A DNA stretch of 64,000 nt, taken from NCBI RefSeq assembly GCF_026625745.1, contig NZ_CP113061.1, positions 62,001 to 126,000 of the forward strand, read 5' to 3'. Origin of the DNA: Asticcacaulis sp. SL142 (GTDB lineage: Bacteria > Pseudomonadota > Alphaproteobacteria > Caulobacterales > Caulobacteraceae). The position numbers and the translations under genes are program-made. The notes beneath the pieces are model-generated. The model searched no databases, had not been told where the DNA came from, and saw only the letters and a list, made by a program, of their open reading frames with translations. Shown here one piece after another: positions 37,753 through 46,864 of the stretch (the first letter of the stretch is position 1; every line of letters begins with the position of its first letter).

Positions 37753-37927
37753 CTATACAGCCGTCCCGGAGGGTAAATCAGGCAACAGATGTAAAGGGCG
37801 CACTGAATTGAGTAAAGGGGTTGTGTAGATTAACGCCGGTGTAACCAACCCATATTTTCATATATACAGTGCGGTTCTGAAATCCGTTTCTGCCATTAAA
37901 AAAGCTTCCATGAGAGAGCTGTTTTAA

Positions 37928-38017
37928 TGGCGGACAGAGAGGGATTCGAACCCTCGGTACGCTTGCACGTACACACGCTTTCCAAGCGTGCGCGATCGAC
38001 CACTCCGCCACCTGTCC
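37928..38017 (-). tRNA. tRNA-Ser (anticodon GGA)
   Basis: A 90-nt class II tRNA read on the minus strand. The acceptor is GGACAGG/TCTGTCC with discriminator G and an encoded CCA. The T arm is GAGGG-TTCGAAT-CCCTC. There is a long variable arm typical of serine tRNAs. The anticodon GGA is complementary to 37981-37983. Confidence 0.96.
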
Positions 38018-38170
38018 GCATTATGCCCGCAGGTCTGAACTGTCGCGGGAAGGCGGCGTTTATACCCACCCATCGCGAAAGCGCAAGTCCTAATGGCTAT
38101 GGCGTTTCGTTTTTTCCGTCCTATATAAGAAATCCGAGTTCATTATCCCCAACTTCGAGGTTGTTTTCCC

Positions 38171-38809
38171 ATGTTCGGTTTGAAAACCCAAATGATTTCA
38201 AAAGATCAGGCCCTGACGGGCCGCCCTGATCCGATCCCTACCGATGATATCCATGCTGTGCTCGGCACCCCGATCAAGGGGCCGTTCCCGGAAGGTTTAG
38301 AGACGGTCGTGGTGGCGATGGGCTGTTTCTGGGGCGTGGAGCGGCTGTTCTGGAAGCAGGACGGGGTTTATTCGACGGCGGCTGGTTACATTGGCGGCTA
38401 TACGCCGAACCCGACCTATAAAGAAGTGTGCTCCGGTCAGACCGGCCATACCGAAGGCGTGCAGATCGTTTATGATCCGGCCAAAATCAGCTTCAACCAG
38501 TTGCTGAAACTGTTCTGGGAAGAGCATGACCCGACCCAAGGCCACCGTCAGGGCAATGATGTTGGCACTCAGTACCGATCAGCCATCTTTGCCCGCACCG
38601 ACGCTCAGTATCAGGCGGCGCTGGCCTCGAAAGCGGCGTTTGAGACGGACCTTAAGGCCCGCGGTTTGGGTGAGATCACCACGGAAATCTTTGGTCCCGA
38701 TGAGGATACGCCCTTTTACTACGCCGAGGATTACCATCAGGGGTATCTGGAGAAAAACCCCGGCGGCTATTGCGGCCTCAAAGGCACCGGCGTGGTCTGC
38801 GCGATTTAA
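38171..38809 (+). CDS. msrA: peptide methionine sulfoxide reductase MsrA
   Basis: Repairs methionine-S-sulfoxide in proteins. 212 residues with the active-site GCFWG (Cys52), [45 protein letters not shown] and a C-terminal [13 protein letters not shown] that carries the recycling cysteines. The N-terminal extension [15 protein letters not shown] is short and has no export signal. It stands alone, with a tRNA-Ser gene upstream on the other strand. Confidence 0.96.
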   Translation: MFGLKTQMISKDQALTGRPDPIPTDDIHAVLGTPIKGPFPEGLETVVVAMGCFWGVERLFWKQDGVYSTAAGYIGGYTPNPTYKEVCSGQTGHTEGVQIVYDPAKISFNQLLKLFWEEHDPTQGHRQGNDVGTQYRSAIFARTDAQYQAALASKAAFETDLKARGLGEITTEIFGPDEDTPFYYAEDYHQGYLEKNPGGYCGLKGTGVVCAI

Positions 38810-38822
38810 GGCATTATCTTTC

Positions 38823-38851
38823 TGCCCCTCTCCCCCGCGTGCGGGGAGAGG
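38823..38851. repeat. C/G-rich palindrome after msrA
   Basis: CCCCTCTCCCCC GCGTGC GGGGAGAGGG, about 10-bp arms, in the gap between convergent msrA and nnrD. It is of the same general kind as the other repeats and has no T run. Confidence 0.45.
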
Positions 38852-38855
38852 GAAG

Positions 38856-39725
38856 TTAGCCATGCATATTAAAGCCATTGTGGCCAAGCGACAGGCCCTG
38901 CCAGACGCGGGGAAGCTGATCGGGCAGGTCTTCGGCGATCAGGCCGGGGCCGAACAGATAGGCGGCTTCCGCGTGCATCCAGCAGGCGGCACAGGCGGCC
39001 TCAAACGCGGGCATGCCTTGCACCAGCAAACTGACGCATAAACCCGCCAGCACGTCACCTGATCCGGCAGTCGCCAGCCATTCCGAGGCATTGCGGTTGA
39101 CCACCACCCGGCCATCTGGAGCGGCAATGACTGTATCGCGGCCTTTGAGCACAACCACCGCCCCGCTTTTGTCGGCGGCGGCCACAGCGTCAGCTTCGCG
39201 GTTGGTGACCTTGCCAAACAGACGGGCGAATTCGCCTTCGTGCGGGGTGAGTATGACTGGGGCTGTGATGGCCTCAAACAGCGTATCGGGTGCGCCTTCA
39301 AACACGCTCAACGCATCGGCATCCAGCACGCAGGGCTTACCGGCCTGTAACGCGGTCAGCGCAAACGCCCGCGTCCGGTCATTGACCCCCGCCGCAGGCC
39401 CCATCAGCACGCCGGTTATGCGCGGATCGCTGATCAATTCGGCAAATGCCTCCGCGTCCTTGACCGGCTTGGTCATCACCGCCTCACACGCCACCGCATA
39501 GACCATCAGGGCCGACGGATCGCAGGCGATGCTGACCAGGCCCGCACCCGCCCTAAGCGCCGACCGGGCCGACAGCCGTGCGGCCCCCGTAGACGCCACA
39601 GGCCCGCCCAGCACGACCGCATGACCGCGATCATATTTGTTGCCGTCCGGCTCCGGCCAGTTGAGCGCCTCTGCCCACAGGGCCGGGCTGTTGTCGCCCC
39701 TCTTAAAACTTGGAGAATCAGGCAT
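38856..39725 (-). CDS. nnrD: ADP-dependent NAD(P)HX dehydratase (carbohydrate-kinase-like domain only)
   Basis: Repairs hydrated NADH/NADPH. 289 residues of the ribokinase-like YjeF C-terminal domain, with [58 protein letters not shown] and [11 protein letters not shown] (nucleotide-binding and catalytic Asp). The epimerase half (NnrE) that is fused in many bacteria is missing and not seen elsewhere in the window. It overlaps the upstream zincin-like gene by 8 bp, so the two are cotranscribed. Confidence 0.9.
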   Translation of the reverse strand: MPDSPSFKRGDNSPALWAEALNWPEPDGNKYDRGHAVVLGGPVASTGAARLSARSALRAGAGLVSIACDPSALMVYAVACEAVMTKPVKDAEAFAELISDPRITGVLMGPAAGVNDRTRAFALTALQAGKPCVLDADALSVFEGAPDTLFEAITAPVILTPHEGEFARLFGKVTNREADAVAAADKSGAVVVLKGRDTVIAAPDGRVVVNRNASEWLATAGSGDVLAGLCVSLLVQGMPAFEAACAACWMHAEAAYLFGPGLIAEDLPDQLPRVWQGLSLGHNGFNMHG

Positions 39726-40434
39726 TGCTGGCTCCGGATGACGCCGAAGGCTTTTTTGCGCGGGCTTTGGGTTTTGCGATTTTAGGGGCCGCTTTTTTAG
39801 GCTCCGCAGTTTTAGTTGGGGCGGTTTTCGCCTCTGTTTTAGGCTTCGGCGGTTTCTTTTTCGCGGGCGCTTTAGGGGCCGGGGCCGGGGCCAGAGCAGG
39901 GGGTGCTGCGGCCATCACGATTGGCATCAACGGTTCGGTATCATCCGCAAACGGCACCAGAACCGACAAATCCCGGACTGAGCATCTGTGATTATAGCGG
40001 GCCATACAGCGGTGGTTCAGGCGCGCCCAGTCTTCGACCATCGCGGCCTGCTGCTCATAGCCATATTTTTTGAACGGCTGATCCGGCAAGATTTTATACT
40101 TATAGCGCCCGCGTTCACGGAACATGTACTTGAAGATGTTCATGCCGCTTTGGTACTGCCACACATGGGTCAGCTCATGGGCCAAAAGCCCGATCAGTTC
40201 AGGCTTGGCCGACAGATCATCGGGCAGGCGCGGCCAGTAGATGTTCGATCCGCGCACCACAATGACATGGCGGTGACCCAGGATATAGCGCGCCAGCCAG
40301 CCGACCGGGTGGCGGCCATTGATCAGCCGCACCCGTTTAAGGTCGATCATATCCGCCATCCGGCCGGGCAGGGCCTTGATTTCGGCATCACTCAGGGGGC
40401 GGTTAGGGGGCGGTTTCATGCTGGGGTCGGGCAC
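39718..40434 (-). CDS. zincin-like HELTH protein with Lys/Ala/Pro tail
   Basis: 238 residues. HELTH at 86-90 is the HExxH zinc motif of a metallopeptidase-like fold of the DUF4157 type; upstream of it stands RHVIVVRGSNIYWP. Residues 155-238 are low complexity, rich in Lys, Pro and Ala (AKKKPPKPKTEAKTAPTKT), like DNA-, RNA- or wall-binding tails. There is no signal peptide. It overlaps nnrD by 8 bp. Whether it is an active protease is unknown: a third zinc ligand is not obvious. Confidence 0.7.
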   Translation of the reverse strand: MPDPSMKPPPNRPLSDAEIKALPGRMADMIDLKRVRLINGRHPVGWLARYILGHRHVIVVRGSNIYWPRLPDDLSAKPELIGLLAHELTHVWQYQSGMNIFKYMFRERGRYKYKILPDQPFKKYGYEQQAAMVEDWARLNHRCMARYNHRCSVRDLSVLVPFADDTEPLMPIVMAAAPPALAPAPAPKAPAKKKPPKPKTEAKTAPTKTAEPKKAAPKIAKPKARAKKPSASSGASNA

Positions 40435-40530
40435 TTCATGGGTCTAAAAATCACGCAATTGTCACTACGCTAAACCACCTGTTGAACCTAATGTCGAGGC
40501 GATTTTCAGACCCTACAGCAGGAGATTTAC

Positions 40531-41130
40531 ATGGCCAAGATATTGGTACTTTATTATTCGTCCTACGGCCATATTGAAACCATGGCCGGTGCGATCGCCG
40601 AAGGGGCGCGCAAGGCCGGGGCCACGGTCGATATCAAGCGCGTGCCGGAAAGCGCCCCCTTAGAGGTCGCCAAGGCCGCGCATTTCAAGCTGGATCAGGC
40701 GGCCCCCATTGCGACCATAGCCGAACTGGCCGATTATGATGCGATCATCATCGGCACCGGCACGCGCTTTGGGCGGATCACATCGCAGATGGCGGCGTTT
40801 CTGGATCAAGCGGGCGGGCTGTGGGCCAAGGGTGCGCTCAATGGCAAGGTCGGGGCGGCGTTCACCTCAACCGCCACGCAGCACGGCGGGCAGGAGACGA
40901 CACTGTTTTCGATCATCACCAATCTGCTGCATTTCGGGATGGTGATCGTGGGGCTGCCCTACAGCTTTCAGGGGCAGATGCGCCTGGATGAAGTCACCGG
41001 CGGCTCACCCTATGGGGCCACGACGATTGCCGGCGGCGACGGGTCACGTCAGCCGTCGGAGAACGAGCTTGCGGGCGCGCGTCACCAGGGCGAACTGGTC
41101 GCGCAGACGGCGATTAAGTTGTTTGGGTAA
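40531..41130 (+). CDS. wrbA: NAD(P)H:quinone oxidoreductase WrbA
   Basis: Flavodoxin-like enzyme of 199 residues that reduces quinones by two electrons and protects against oxidative stress. The FMN phosphate loop [12 protein letters not shown] is at the N-terminus, [24 protein letters not shown] and [17 protein letters not shown] are family signatures, and [23 protein letters not shown] is near the end. AGGAG precedes the ATG. Confidence 0.96.
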   Translation: MAKILVLYYSSYGHIETMAGAIAEGARKAGATVDIKRVPESAPLEVAKAAHFKLDQAAPIATIAELADYDAIIIGTGTRFGRITSQMAAFLDQAGGLWAKGALNGKVGAAFTSTATQHGGQETTLFSIITNLLHFGMVIVGLPYSFQGQMRLDEVTGGSPYGATTIAGGDGSRQPSENELAGARHQGELVAQTAIKLFG

Positions 41131-41139
41131 GGCAAGGTA

Positions 41140-41290
41140 AAGAGCCCCCACCACCATTTCGCTATCGCTCATGGTCCCCCTCCCCGGCACGCCGGGGAGG
41201 TATAAACAAAGGTGGGATGTGGCATTTTTCTTATACTCCCCCGGTGTACCGGGGGAGGTGGATGGCCGAAGGCCAGACGGAGGGGGCCTC
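41140..41290. repeat. paired palindromic intergenic repeats
   Basis: Two copies in opposite orientation. The first is GGTCCCCCTCCCCGGCACGCC..GGGGAGGT and the second CTCCCCCGGTGTACCGGGGGAGGTGG..GACGGAGGGGG. They occupy the whole gap between wrbA and the convergent gene at 41296. Confidence 0.65.
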
Positions 41291-41295
41291 TTACT

Positions 41296-41877
41296 TTAAC
41301 CGCCGCCGTAATCCGGTCGTTCCGGAGGGCGCCAGTACTGAACCGGTGCGCGCAGAGGGTCTTGCGTATCAATAACCCGCGCTAAGGGCGGCTCAGGTTT
41401 GGAGGCAGGGGCCACGACCTCATCGGACAGGTCATCGATCAGGTCGTCGTCTTCGTCGCCGTAGCCTTCGAAAATCTGTGTCCAGTCCGTATAAACGGGC
41501 GGCGAGGGGGCCGGAACCGGCGCAGGCGCGGGCTTAAGTGTTTTGGCTTCCTCGGCTTCACGCGCAAGCCGCAAACCGTTGACGCGGTCCACCCAGTAGG
41601 CGTGGTGTTCGGCGCGTCTTTGCTCGGCCTCAGCCGCCTCGGCTGCTTCTTGTTCAGGGGTGAGCGGCGGCGGGGGCGCGCGGCGTTCAGCTATATCGAC
41701 GCGGGCATAGAGCCGCTCGATCATAAGGCCGACGCGCACGGTGCGCTCAAGCTCAGGCACATCCTGCGGCGGGGCTAAGTCTTCGAGGTGATCCAGCATC
41801 CGGTCGGCAAAGGCCCGCAACCGCGCGCACCGTTCTTGCGGCGTGTAGCGTTCAACTGTGTGCGGGTCGGATGTCAT
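41296..41877 (-). CDS. hypothetical protein, coiled and proline-rich
   Basis: 193 residues from the ATG at 41877; the ribosome site (AAGGGG) is almost touching that ATG, and a longer start at 41979 would overlap hepT, so the start is uncertain. Residues 1-60 look helical (RLRAFADRMLDHLEDLAPPQDVPELERTVRVGLMIERLYARVD). A Glu/Ala-rich segment (TPEQEAAEAAEAEQRRAEHH) and a Pro-rich, acidic linker with DDDLIDDL follow. The end is VQYWRPPERPDYGGG. I do not recognise the family. It has no signal peptide or membrane segment. Confidence 0.6.
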   Translation of the reverse strand: MTSDPHTVERYTPQERCARLRAFADRMLDHLEDLAPPQDVPELERTVRVGLMIERLYARVDIAERRAPPPPLTPEQEAAEAAEAEQRRAEHHAYWVDRVNGLRLAREAEEAKTLKPAPAPVPAPSPPVYTDWTQIFEGYGDEDDDLIDDLSDEVVAPASKPEPPLARVIDTQDPLRAPVQYWRPPERPDYGGG

Positions 41878-41915
41878 CCCCTTAGCATGGGGGAAATCGA
41901 CGGGGCGGGGATAAG

Positions 41916-42266
41916 TTACCCTAAAAGCGTGCTCAGTCTGTCGCGCAAGGGCGGCAGGTCGGTTTTGACGGTTTGCCACACGACCATAGGGTCAACCGAG
42001 AAATAGTCGTGGATCATCTTATTACGCATAGTGCGCATGGACTTCCACGGGATGTCGGGATGGGTGCTGATGAAATCAGGATCATGCTGGCCGATCTTGT
42101 TCGCGGCTTCCCCCAGAATTTCTATGGTACGGATCACGGCGTCCAGTGCTTGCGAATTTTGGCCGAAGGCTACGGCGGTGTCGAAAGGGGCTGTGTAGAT
42201 CAAAGCGCGGTCAATCGCCTCAATCATGTGCCCAATATAGCCGGTTGTGCGTTCAGGTTTGCTCAA
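41916..42266 (-). CDS. HepT-like toxin (DUF86 RNase / HEPN fold)
   Basis: 116 residues. The HEPN active-site motif Rx4HxY is present as R81..H86..Y88 (RNKMIHDY), after AVIRTIEILGEAANKI, a usual HepT helix. HepT proteins are RNases or AMPylation targets held in check by a MntA nucleotidyltransferase. The partner gene is directly upstream with a 4-bp overlap (42263-42266), the standard order for this toxin-antitoxin pair. Confidence 0.88.
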   Translation of the reverse strand: MSKPERTTGYIGHMIEAIDRALIYTAPFDTAVAFGQNSQALDAVIRTIEILGEAANKIGQHDPDFISTHPDIPWKSMRTMRNKMIHDYFSVDPMVVWQTVKTDLPPLRDRLSTLLG

Positions 42267-42553
42267 AGGGCCTTAGCCTCACGCAAGACCTTGGCGCGGA
42301 AGGATGCGGGCAGGGCATCGGGCGTCATGACGGAGACATTGAACCCCAGAAGGGCTTCGGCTTCGTCCTGTAGCTTAGCCAGCGTAAACAGCGTCGTCGT
42401 CTCGGACGGGTCAACCAGCAAATCCAGATCGCTTAGCGGTGTGTCTGTGCCCGTCAGCACCGAGCCGAACACGCGCGGGCGCGACAGGCCGTAACGGCTG
42501 ACAAGGCCACGCAGTTGAACACGTTTGGCATCAAGGGCTTCGGACGGTTTCAT
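42263..42553 (-). CDS. MntA-like nucleotidyltransferase antitoxin
   Basis: 96-residue minimal nucleotidyltransferase with the GSx10DxD signature: Gly30-Ser31 and Asp42/Asp44 (VFGSVLTGTDTPLSDLDLLVD). MntA antitoxins add AMP groups to a tyrosine of HepT and so inactivate it. The length is normal for this group. It is encoded upstream of, and overlapping, hepT. Confidence 0.87.
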   Translation of the reverse strand: MKPSEALDAKRVQLRGLVSRYGLSRPRVFGSVLTGTDTPLSDLDLLVDPSETTTLFTLAKLQDEAEALLGFNVSVMTPDALPASFRAKVLREAKAL

Positions 42554-42599
42554 GAGGTAAGTTTAACGGATCGGACGGGGTATGGCAAATCGGCATACC

Positions 42600-42800
42600 T
42601 TCTACTTCCTGTTGCGGAGCAATGGGGAGGTGGCGCGGCGTAGTCCGCGACGGAGGGGGACGGCTGAGACGAGGTGGTTTGCACCGGCATTAGGGCATCA
42701 CGCAAACTAAGGACGGTGGCTGGAAATCAGGGCGGCGCTGTCCCCCTCCGTCATTTCGCTGCGCTCAATGCCACCTCCCCATCTGCGATAGGGAGGAGGA
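42600..42800. repeat. inverted pair of palindromic intergenic repeats
   Basis: Two copies face each other. GGGGAGGTGGCGCGG..GACGGAGGGGGAC (about 42624-42661) faces GTCCCCCTCCGTC..CCACCTCCCC..GGGAGGAGG (about 42740-42793). They separate mntA from the AT-rich OLD-like gene and mark a GC boundary. Confidence 0.65.
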
Positions 42801-42816
42801 AGTGTAGAGGTTGAGT

Positions 42817-44493
42817 TTATGCACTCAATTTGTTGTGGGGCCCTTTGTGAACCCTCTCTACAAAAGTCCGAAGATCTCCAAGCTTTTCATCATGCAACGG
42901 AACATCAGACAGTAACTTCATCACAAATTTTGGCCCATGGTTGCCAATTTCCGGGCAAAACATTTCGATTTCACCCACTGGAACCAAATATATTCCAATC
43001 TTTTCAAGTGACTCTATTAACTCGTTGAAATCAGATTGTGCTTTACCTTTTGGCACTCCAGCCTTGCCGAATTTTTTAACTTCATACCATGAAGCACCTT
43101 GTTTCATTGCATCGGTTATTTCGCTTTTGGGTAGATTTTCTTCTTCGGATTTTTCAATTACAGCGATAATTTCTTTTTTGATGTCACTGTTAGATTTTGG
43201 CTTTTTCCCTTTTCTTACAGCTGCATCTAAGCGAGTCCATAGGGGGTTAATTTCATCCCAGTTTCCTCCAAAAGCTTCAACTGTTGTCTTTACTAAAGAA
43301 GATTCAGAAAGAAAATCTAGGTCTAATATTGCTTTAACGGGCACACCAATTTGACGAAGAACTCCGGCAATTTTGGCTACACCATGTTTCCCTCCGGTTG
43401 GGACATAAGCGGTGTCTTGCCACTGTTCCGTGGAGTTGCTGGACAAGTGATCAGCGACAGAATTTATCAATCTACAGTCGCTATCGTCCTCACATATTAT
43501 AGTTTGTTCATGGAATATGCCTTCAAGAGCATTGGAATAACGCAATTCTGGCTTTTCCCATAATTCTTGGATCGTAGCTGCTGGTGCTTCTTGTACAAAA
43601 TTTTTGTCTCCTTCTCTACGGATTCTAAGAATTCGTACGTTTCCTTTTGTGCCTTCAAGAAATCCGCGTAAAATGTCACTGCTATGCGTTGCAACGAGTA
43701 ACTGCCCCTTTACCTCAGCGGCCAATGTTTCGCCTAAGCGGCGCATTTGAGGGGGGTGCAAAAAAGCCTCTGGCTCATCAATTAATGTGATATCTAAGTC
43801 TGTGACGACTGCTTCAAAAAGGATACCGGCATAACTTTTCATACCGTCTCCTTGTTGATCTAACAGAGGGTTTTGGCGAACTAAATCAACGTATTCGTTA
43901 CTCACACGATCTAATATTTGGGAAGCCGGTAGTTCACCAACATGAATAGGGAGCTTATTCCCTCCTCTAAAGTCAAACATAATGTCTTTTCCAAAGGCTT
44001 TGCGAAATAAACCACTCACCTTGGACATCAAATGCTGATCATCATAAAGGACGTGTTGCGGTTTTGATTTTTGCTCGTCTGGAGAAATACTGTTTTGTTG
44101 ATTGCATATTGTTAATCTGTCGTTTGCCGCTATATTTTTAATGTAGCCATATAATAAATCATGTTGTAAATATTTATTAGACCAAAATGCTATTTGTTCA
44201 GAGTTGATTTGCCAGCTTTTAAATCTATATTTTCCGTTATAATAATCTCCATTAGTTTCTAAAAATTGTTTTAGATCTTCCTTTGTTCCAGTTTTGTTGA
44301 TTTCCATGTTTGAAATTACAATTGGTCGGAATTTCTCGCCTTGATGCGCAATCGATATTATCTCTCTTAAGGATTGAGATTTTCCGCTGTTATTTGCACC
44401 AACAAGTATAATTTTCTCGCTTGGAGATAAGTCAAAACTTTGTCCGCTTGAAAAAGTTAATTTTGAGATCGAAGCAGTAGGTTTAGAAGTCAA
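42817..44493 (-). CDS. OLD-like ATPase with TOPRIM nuclease domain
   Basis: 558 residues. The N-terminal ABC-type ATPase has Walker A GANNSGKS at 32-39, signature-like region QQGDGMKSYAGIL, Walker B LDITLIDEPEAFLHPPQ and the H-loop ATHSSD. The C-terminal half has a TOPRIM pattern: ICEDDSD (acidic cluster), PTGGKHGVAK and LDLDFL (DxD). This is the plan of class 1 OLD-family nucleases, many of which act in phage defence. No helicase partner (as in Gabija) or reverse transcriptase is adjacent. The gene is much more AT-rich than its neighbours and so was probably acquired by transfer, next to a HepT/MntA pair. Confidence 0.82.
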   Translation of the reverse strand: MTSKPTASISKLTFSSGQSFDLSPSEKIILVGANNSGKSQSLREIISIAHQGEKFRPIVISNMEINKTGTKEDLKQFLETNGDYYNGKYRFKSWQINSEQIAFWSNKYLQHDLLYGYIKNIAANDRLTICNQQNSISPDEQKSKPQHVLYDDQHLMSKVSGLFRKAFGKDIMFDFRGGNKLPIHVGELPASQILDRVSNEYVDLVRQNPLLDQQGDGMKSYAGILFEAVVTDLDITLIDEPEAFLHPPQMRRLGETLAAEVKGQLLVATHSSDILRGFLEGTKGNVRILRIRREGDKNFVQEAPAATIQELWEKPELRYSNALEGIFHEQTIICEDDSDCRLINSVADHLSSNSTEQWQDTAYVPTGGKHGVAKIAGVLRQIGVPVKAILDLDFLSESSLVKTTVEAFGGNWDEINPLWTRLDAAVRKGKKPKSNSDIKKEIIAVIEKSEEENLPKSEITDAMKQGASWYEVKKFGKAGVPKGKAQSDFNELIESLEKIGIYLVPVGEIEMFCPEIGNHGPKFVMKLLSDVPLHDEKLGDLRTFVERVHKGPHNKLSA

Positions 44494-44874
44494 CGGGCAT
44501 CTCCTGTATTTTAAGCTAAACTAATCATATGTCTCAAGATGGAACAAGTTTTGGTTGTGGTCGCTGTTGTGTAATCTTTTCGACCTTTGATCAAACATTC
44601 CGGGTGCAGGGGGCTTGCCCCTTGCGAACCTTTTCTTACCGTCTCAACACCCCTTCCACGCTGCACCCGCGAAAAAATATGCACAGGCGGGGGTGGCGCT
44701 TGCGCTCAGTTTCGGTTATACAGCGCGCGATTCAGACATTCTGAGCCGGTGCCGGGACCATATCTCTTAAGCGGGCTCACGATTTGACGCGCATCTTTTA
44801 CCCGTTTGGGGGTGCGCCCCAACCCCGCAGCCTCTCTGATGCCTGAGAGGCTTTTGTGCGTTTAAAGGCCTTTT
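44494..44874. other. gene-free region before typA
   Basis: 380 bp with no convincing gene. It holds a small GGGGGC-TT-GCCCC hairpin near 44610, a TTGACG element at 44783 and the hairpin at 44829-44852. The typA promoter must lie here. Confidence 0.4.
44829..44856 (+). terminator. terminator-like hairpin in the typA leader
   Basis: AGCCTCTC/GAGAGGCT, 8-bp stem with 8-nt loop followed by TTTT, ending about 20 bases before the typA start. Its position suits an attenuator or a cold-sensitive leader element. Confidence 0.55.
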
Positions 44875-46710
44875 ATGAACTTAAGAAATATCGCGATTAT
44901 CGCTCACGTTGACCACGGCAAGACAACGCTGGTGGATGCGCTGCTGGCACAGTCTGGCGTCTTCCGCGCCAATGAGGCGACGGTTGAGCGCGCCATGGAC
45001 TCTAATGACCAGGAACGCGAACGCGGCATCACCATCCTTGCCAAATGTACCTCTGTTCTGTGGAACGGTAAGGCCGGTGAGACGCGCATCAACATCATCG
45101 ACACGCCGGGCCACGCCGACTTTGGCGGCGAAGTTGAACGTATCCTCGGCATGGTGGACGGCTGTGTGATCCTGGTGGACGCCGAAGAAGGCGTCATGCC
45201 GCAGACCAAGTTCGTGCTGGGTAAGGCGCTGAAACTGGGACTGCGTCCGATCCTGTGCATCAACAAGGTTGACCGCCCGCACGCCGATCCTGACCGCGTG
45301 CATAACGAAGCGTTCGACCTGTTTGCCATCATGGGCGCTACCGAAGAACAACTCGACTTCCCGCACATCTATGCGTCGGGTAAGGCCGGTTGGGCGACGA
45401 TGGATATGAAGGAGCCGTCGGAAACGCTGGCGCCGCTGTTTGACCTGATCGTTGATCACGTCCCGCCGCCTGCCGCGCAATCGCGTGTGGATGAGCCGTT
45501 CCAGATGCTGAGCGTTCTGATCGAATCCGATCCGTTCCTGGGCCGCATCCTGACCGGCCGTATCGCTGCGGGTAAGGCTGTTGCCGGTCTGGCCATCAAG
45601 GCGTTGAACCGTGACGGCGTTGAAATCGAGCGCGGCCGGATCACCAAGGTTCTGGCGTTCCGCGGCCTGAAGCGTCAGCCGATCGACGAAGGCACCGAAG
45701 CCGGTGACATCTGCGCGATTGCCGGTTTGTCCAAGGCGACCGTGGCCGATACGCTGTGCGATATGTCGCTCAATGAGGCGCTGCCCGCACAGCCGATCGA
45801 TCCGCCGACCATCTCGATGACCGTATCCGTCAACGATTCGCCTCTGGCCGGCCGTGAAGGCTCCAAGGTGCAGTCGCGCGTGATCCGTGACCGCCTGCTG
45901 AAAGAAGCCGAATCCAACGTGGCGATCCGCGTGACCGAAACGGCTGAAAAAGACGCCTACGAAGTTGCCGGTCGGGGTGAACTTCAACTGGGCGTTCTGA
46001 TTGAAAACATGCGCCGCGAAGGCTTCGAAGTGGCGATTTCGCGTCCGCGCGTGGTCTATCAGATCAACGAAGAAACCGGCGAGCGCATGGAGCCGATCGA
46101 AGACGTCATGATTGACGTCGATGATGAGTTCTCCGGCATCGTCATTGAAAAGCTGTCGGCCCGTAAGGCTGAGCTTAAGGACATGGGCCCGTCCGGTGGT
46201 GGCAAGACCCGCATCCAGCTCAAGTCGCCGTCGCGCTCGCTGATCGGTTATCAGGGCGAGTTCCTGACCGATACGCGCGGGTCGGGCGTGCTCAACCGCG
46301 TGTTCTCGCACTATGAACCGTATAAGGGCATCATCGACCAGAACCGTAAGGGCGTGCTGGTCTCCAATGGTGACGGCGAAACGGCGGCCTTTGCGCTGTG
46401 GAACCTCGAAGACCGCGGCACCATGTTTGTGGGTGCGGGCGAAAAGACCTATCAGGGCATGATCATCGGCGAAAATGCCCGTTCGGACGATCTCGATGTC
46501 AACCCGATGAAGGCCAAGCAACTCACCAACGTGCGCGCTTCGGGTAAGGATGAAGCCATCCGCCTGACGCCGCCGCGCCGCCCGACGCTGGAGCAGGCGA
46601 TTGCCTATATCGAAGACGATGAACTGGTGGAAGTGACGCCACTCAACATCCGTCTGCGCAAGCGCGAGCTGAACCCTTCGTTCCGCAAGAAGCGCGTGAA
46701 GGCGGACTGA
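44875..46710 (+). CDS. typA: ribosome-associated GTPase TypA/BipA
   Basis: Translation-factor GTPase of 611 residues that helps 50S assembly and growth at low temperature or under stress. G1 AHVDHGKTTL (residues 10-19), G2 in ERERGITI, G3 DTPGHADFGGEV and G4 NKVD are all intact. EF-G-like domains follow (GRGELQLGVLIENMRREGFE), then the C-terminal domain with GSGVLNRVFSHYEPYKG. AAAGG precedes the ATG. Single gene; a strong terminator follows. Confidence 0.97.
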   Translation: MNLRNIAIIAHVDHGKTTLVDALLAQSGVFRANEATVERAMDSNDQERERGITILAKCTSVLWNGKAGETRINIIDTPGHADFGGEVERILGMVDGCVILVDAEEGVMPQTKFVLGKALKLGLRPILCINKVDRPHADPDRVHNEAFDLFAIMGATEEQLDFPHIYASGKAGWATMDMKEPSETLAPLFDLIVDHVPPPAAQSRVDEPFQMLSVLIESDPFLGRILTGRIAAGKAVAGLAIKALNRDGVEIERGRITKVLAFRGLKRQPIDEGTEAGDICAIAGLSKATVADTLCDMSLNEALPAQPIDPPTISMTVSVNDSPLAGREGSKVQSRVIRDRLLKEAESNVAIRVTETAEKDAYEVAGRGELQLGVLIENMRREGFEVAISRPRVVYQINEETGERMEPIEDVMIDVDDEFSGIVIEKLSARKAELKDMGPSGGGKTRIQLKSPSRSLIGYQGEFLTDTRGSGVLNRVFSHYEPYKGIIDQNRKGVLVSNGDGETAAFALWNLEDRGTMFVGAGEKTYQGMIIGENARSDDLDVNPMKAKQLTNVRASGKDEAIRLTPPRRPTLEQAIAYIEDDELVEVTPLNIRLRKRELNPSFRKKRVKAD

Positions 46711-46760
46711 TTGTAGTCATGGGGGAACACGTTCCCCCATGTGCCCCCTTTACTGGTTAT

Positions 46761-46794
46761 GAAAACGGCTCCGGAAACGGGGCCGTTTTCTGTT
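46761..46794 (+). terminator. terminator of typA
   Basis: GAAAACGGC/GCCGTTTTC stem extended inward by CCGG/CGG pairing, ending in TTTTC. A further GGGGGAAC/GTTCCCCC palindrome lies at 46721-46738, just after the stop codon. Confidence 0.75.
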
Positions 46795-46864
46795 AGAGGG
46801 AGATACCGAGTTCCAAATCTACAGCCGGAAGTAAAAAGGCCCGCTGAAGCGGGTCTCTTATCCT

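Noticed and set aside
42817-44493. Gabija system or retron effector
   Set aside because: No GajB-type helicase or reverse transcriptase gene is adjacent; the flanks are a toxin-antitoxin pair and typA.
44881-46521. A 546-codon open frame on the minus strand inside typA
   Set aside because: It is a codon-bias shadow of typA: it lies wholly antisense to a conserved gene, has low-complexity His/Arg/Gln-rich sequence and no ribosome site.
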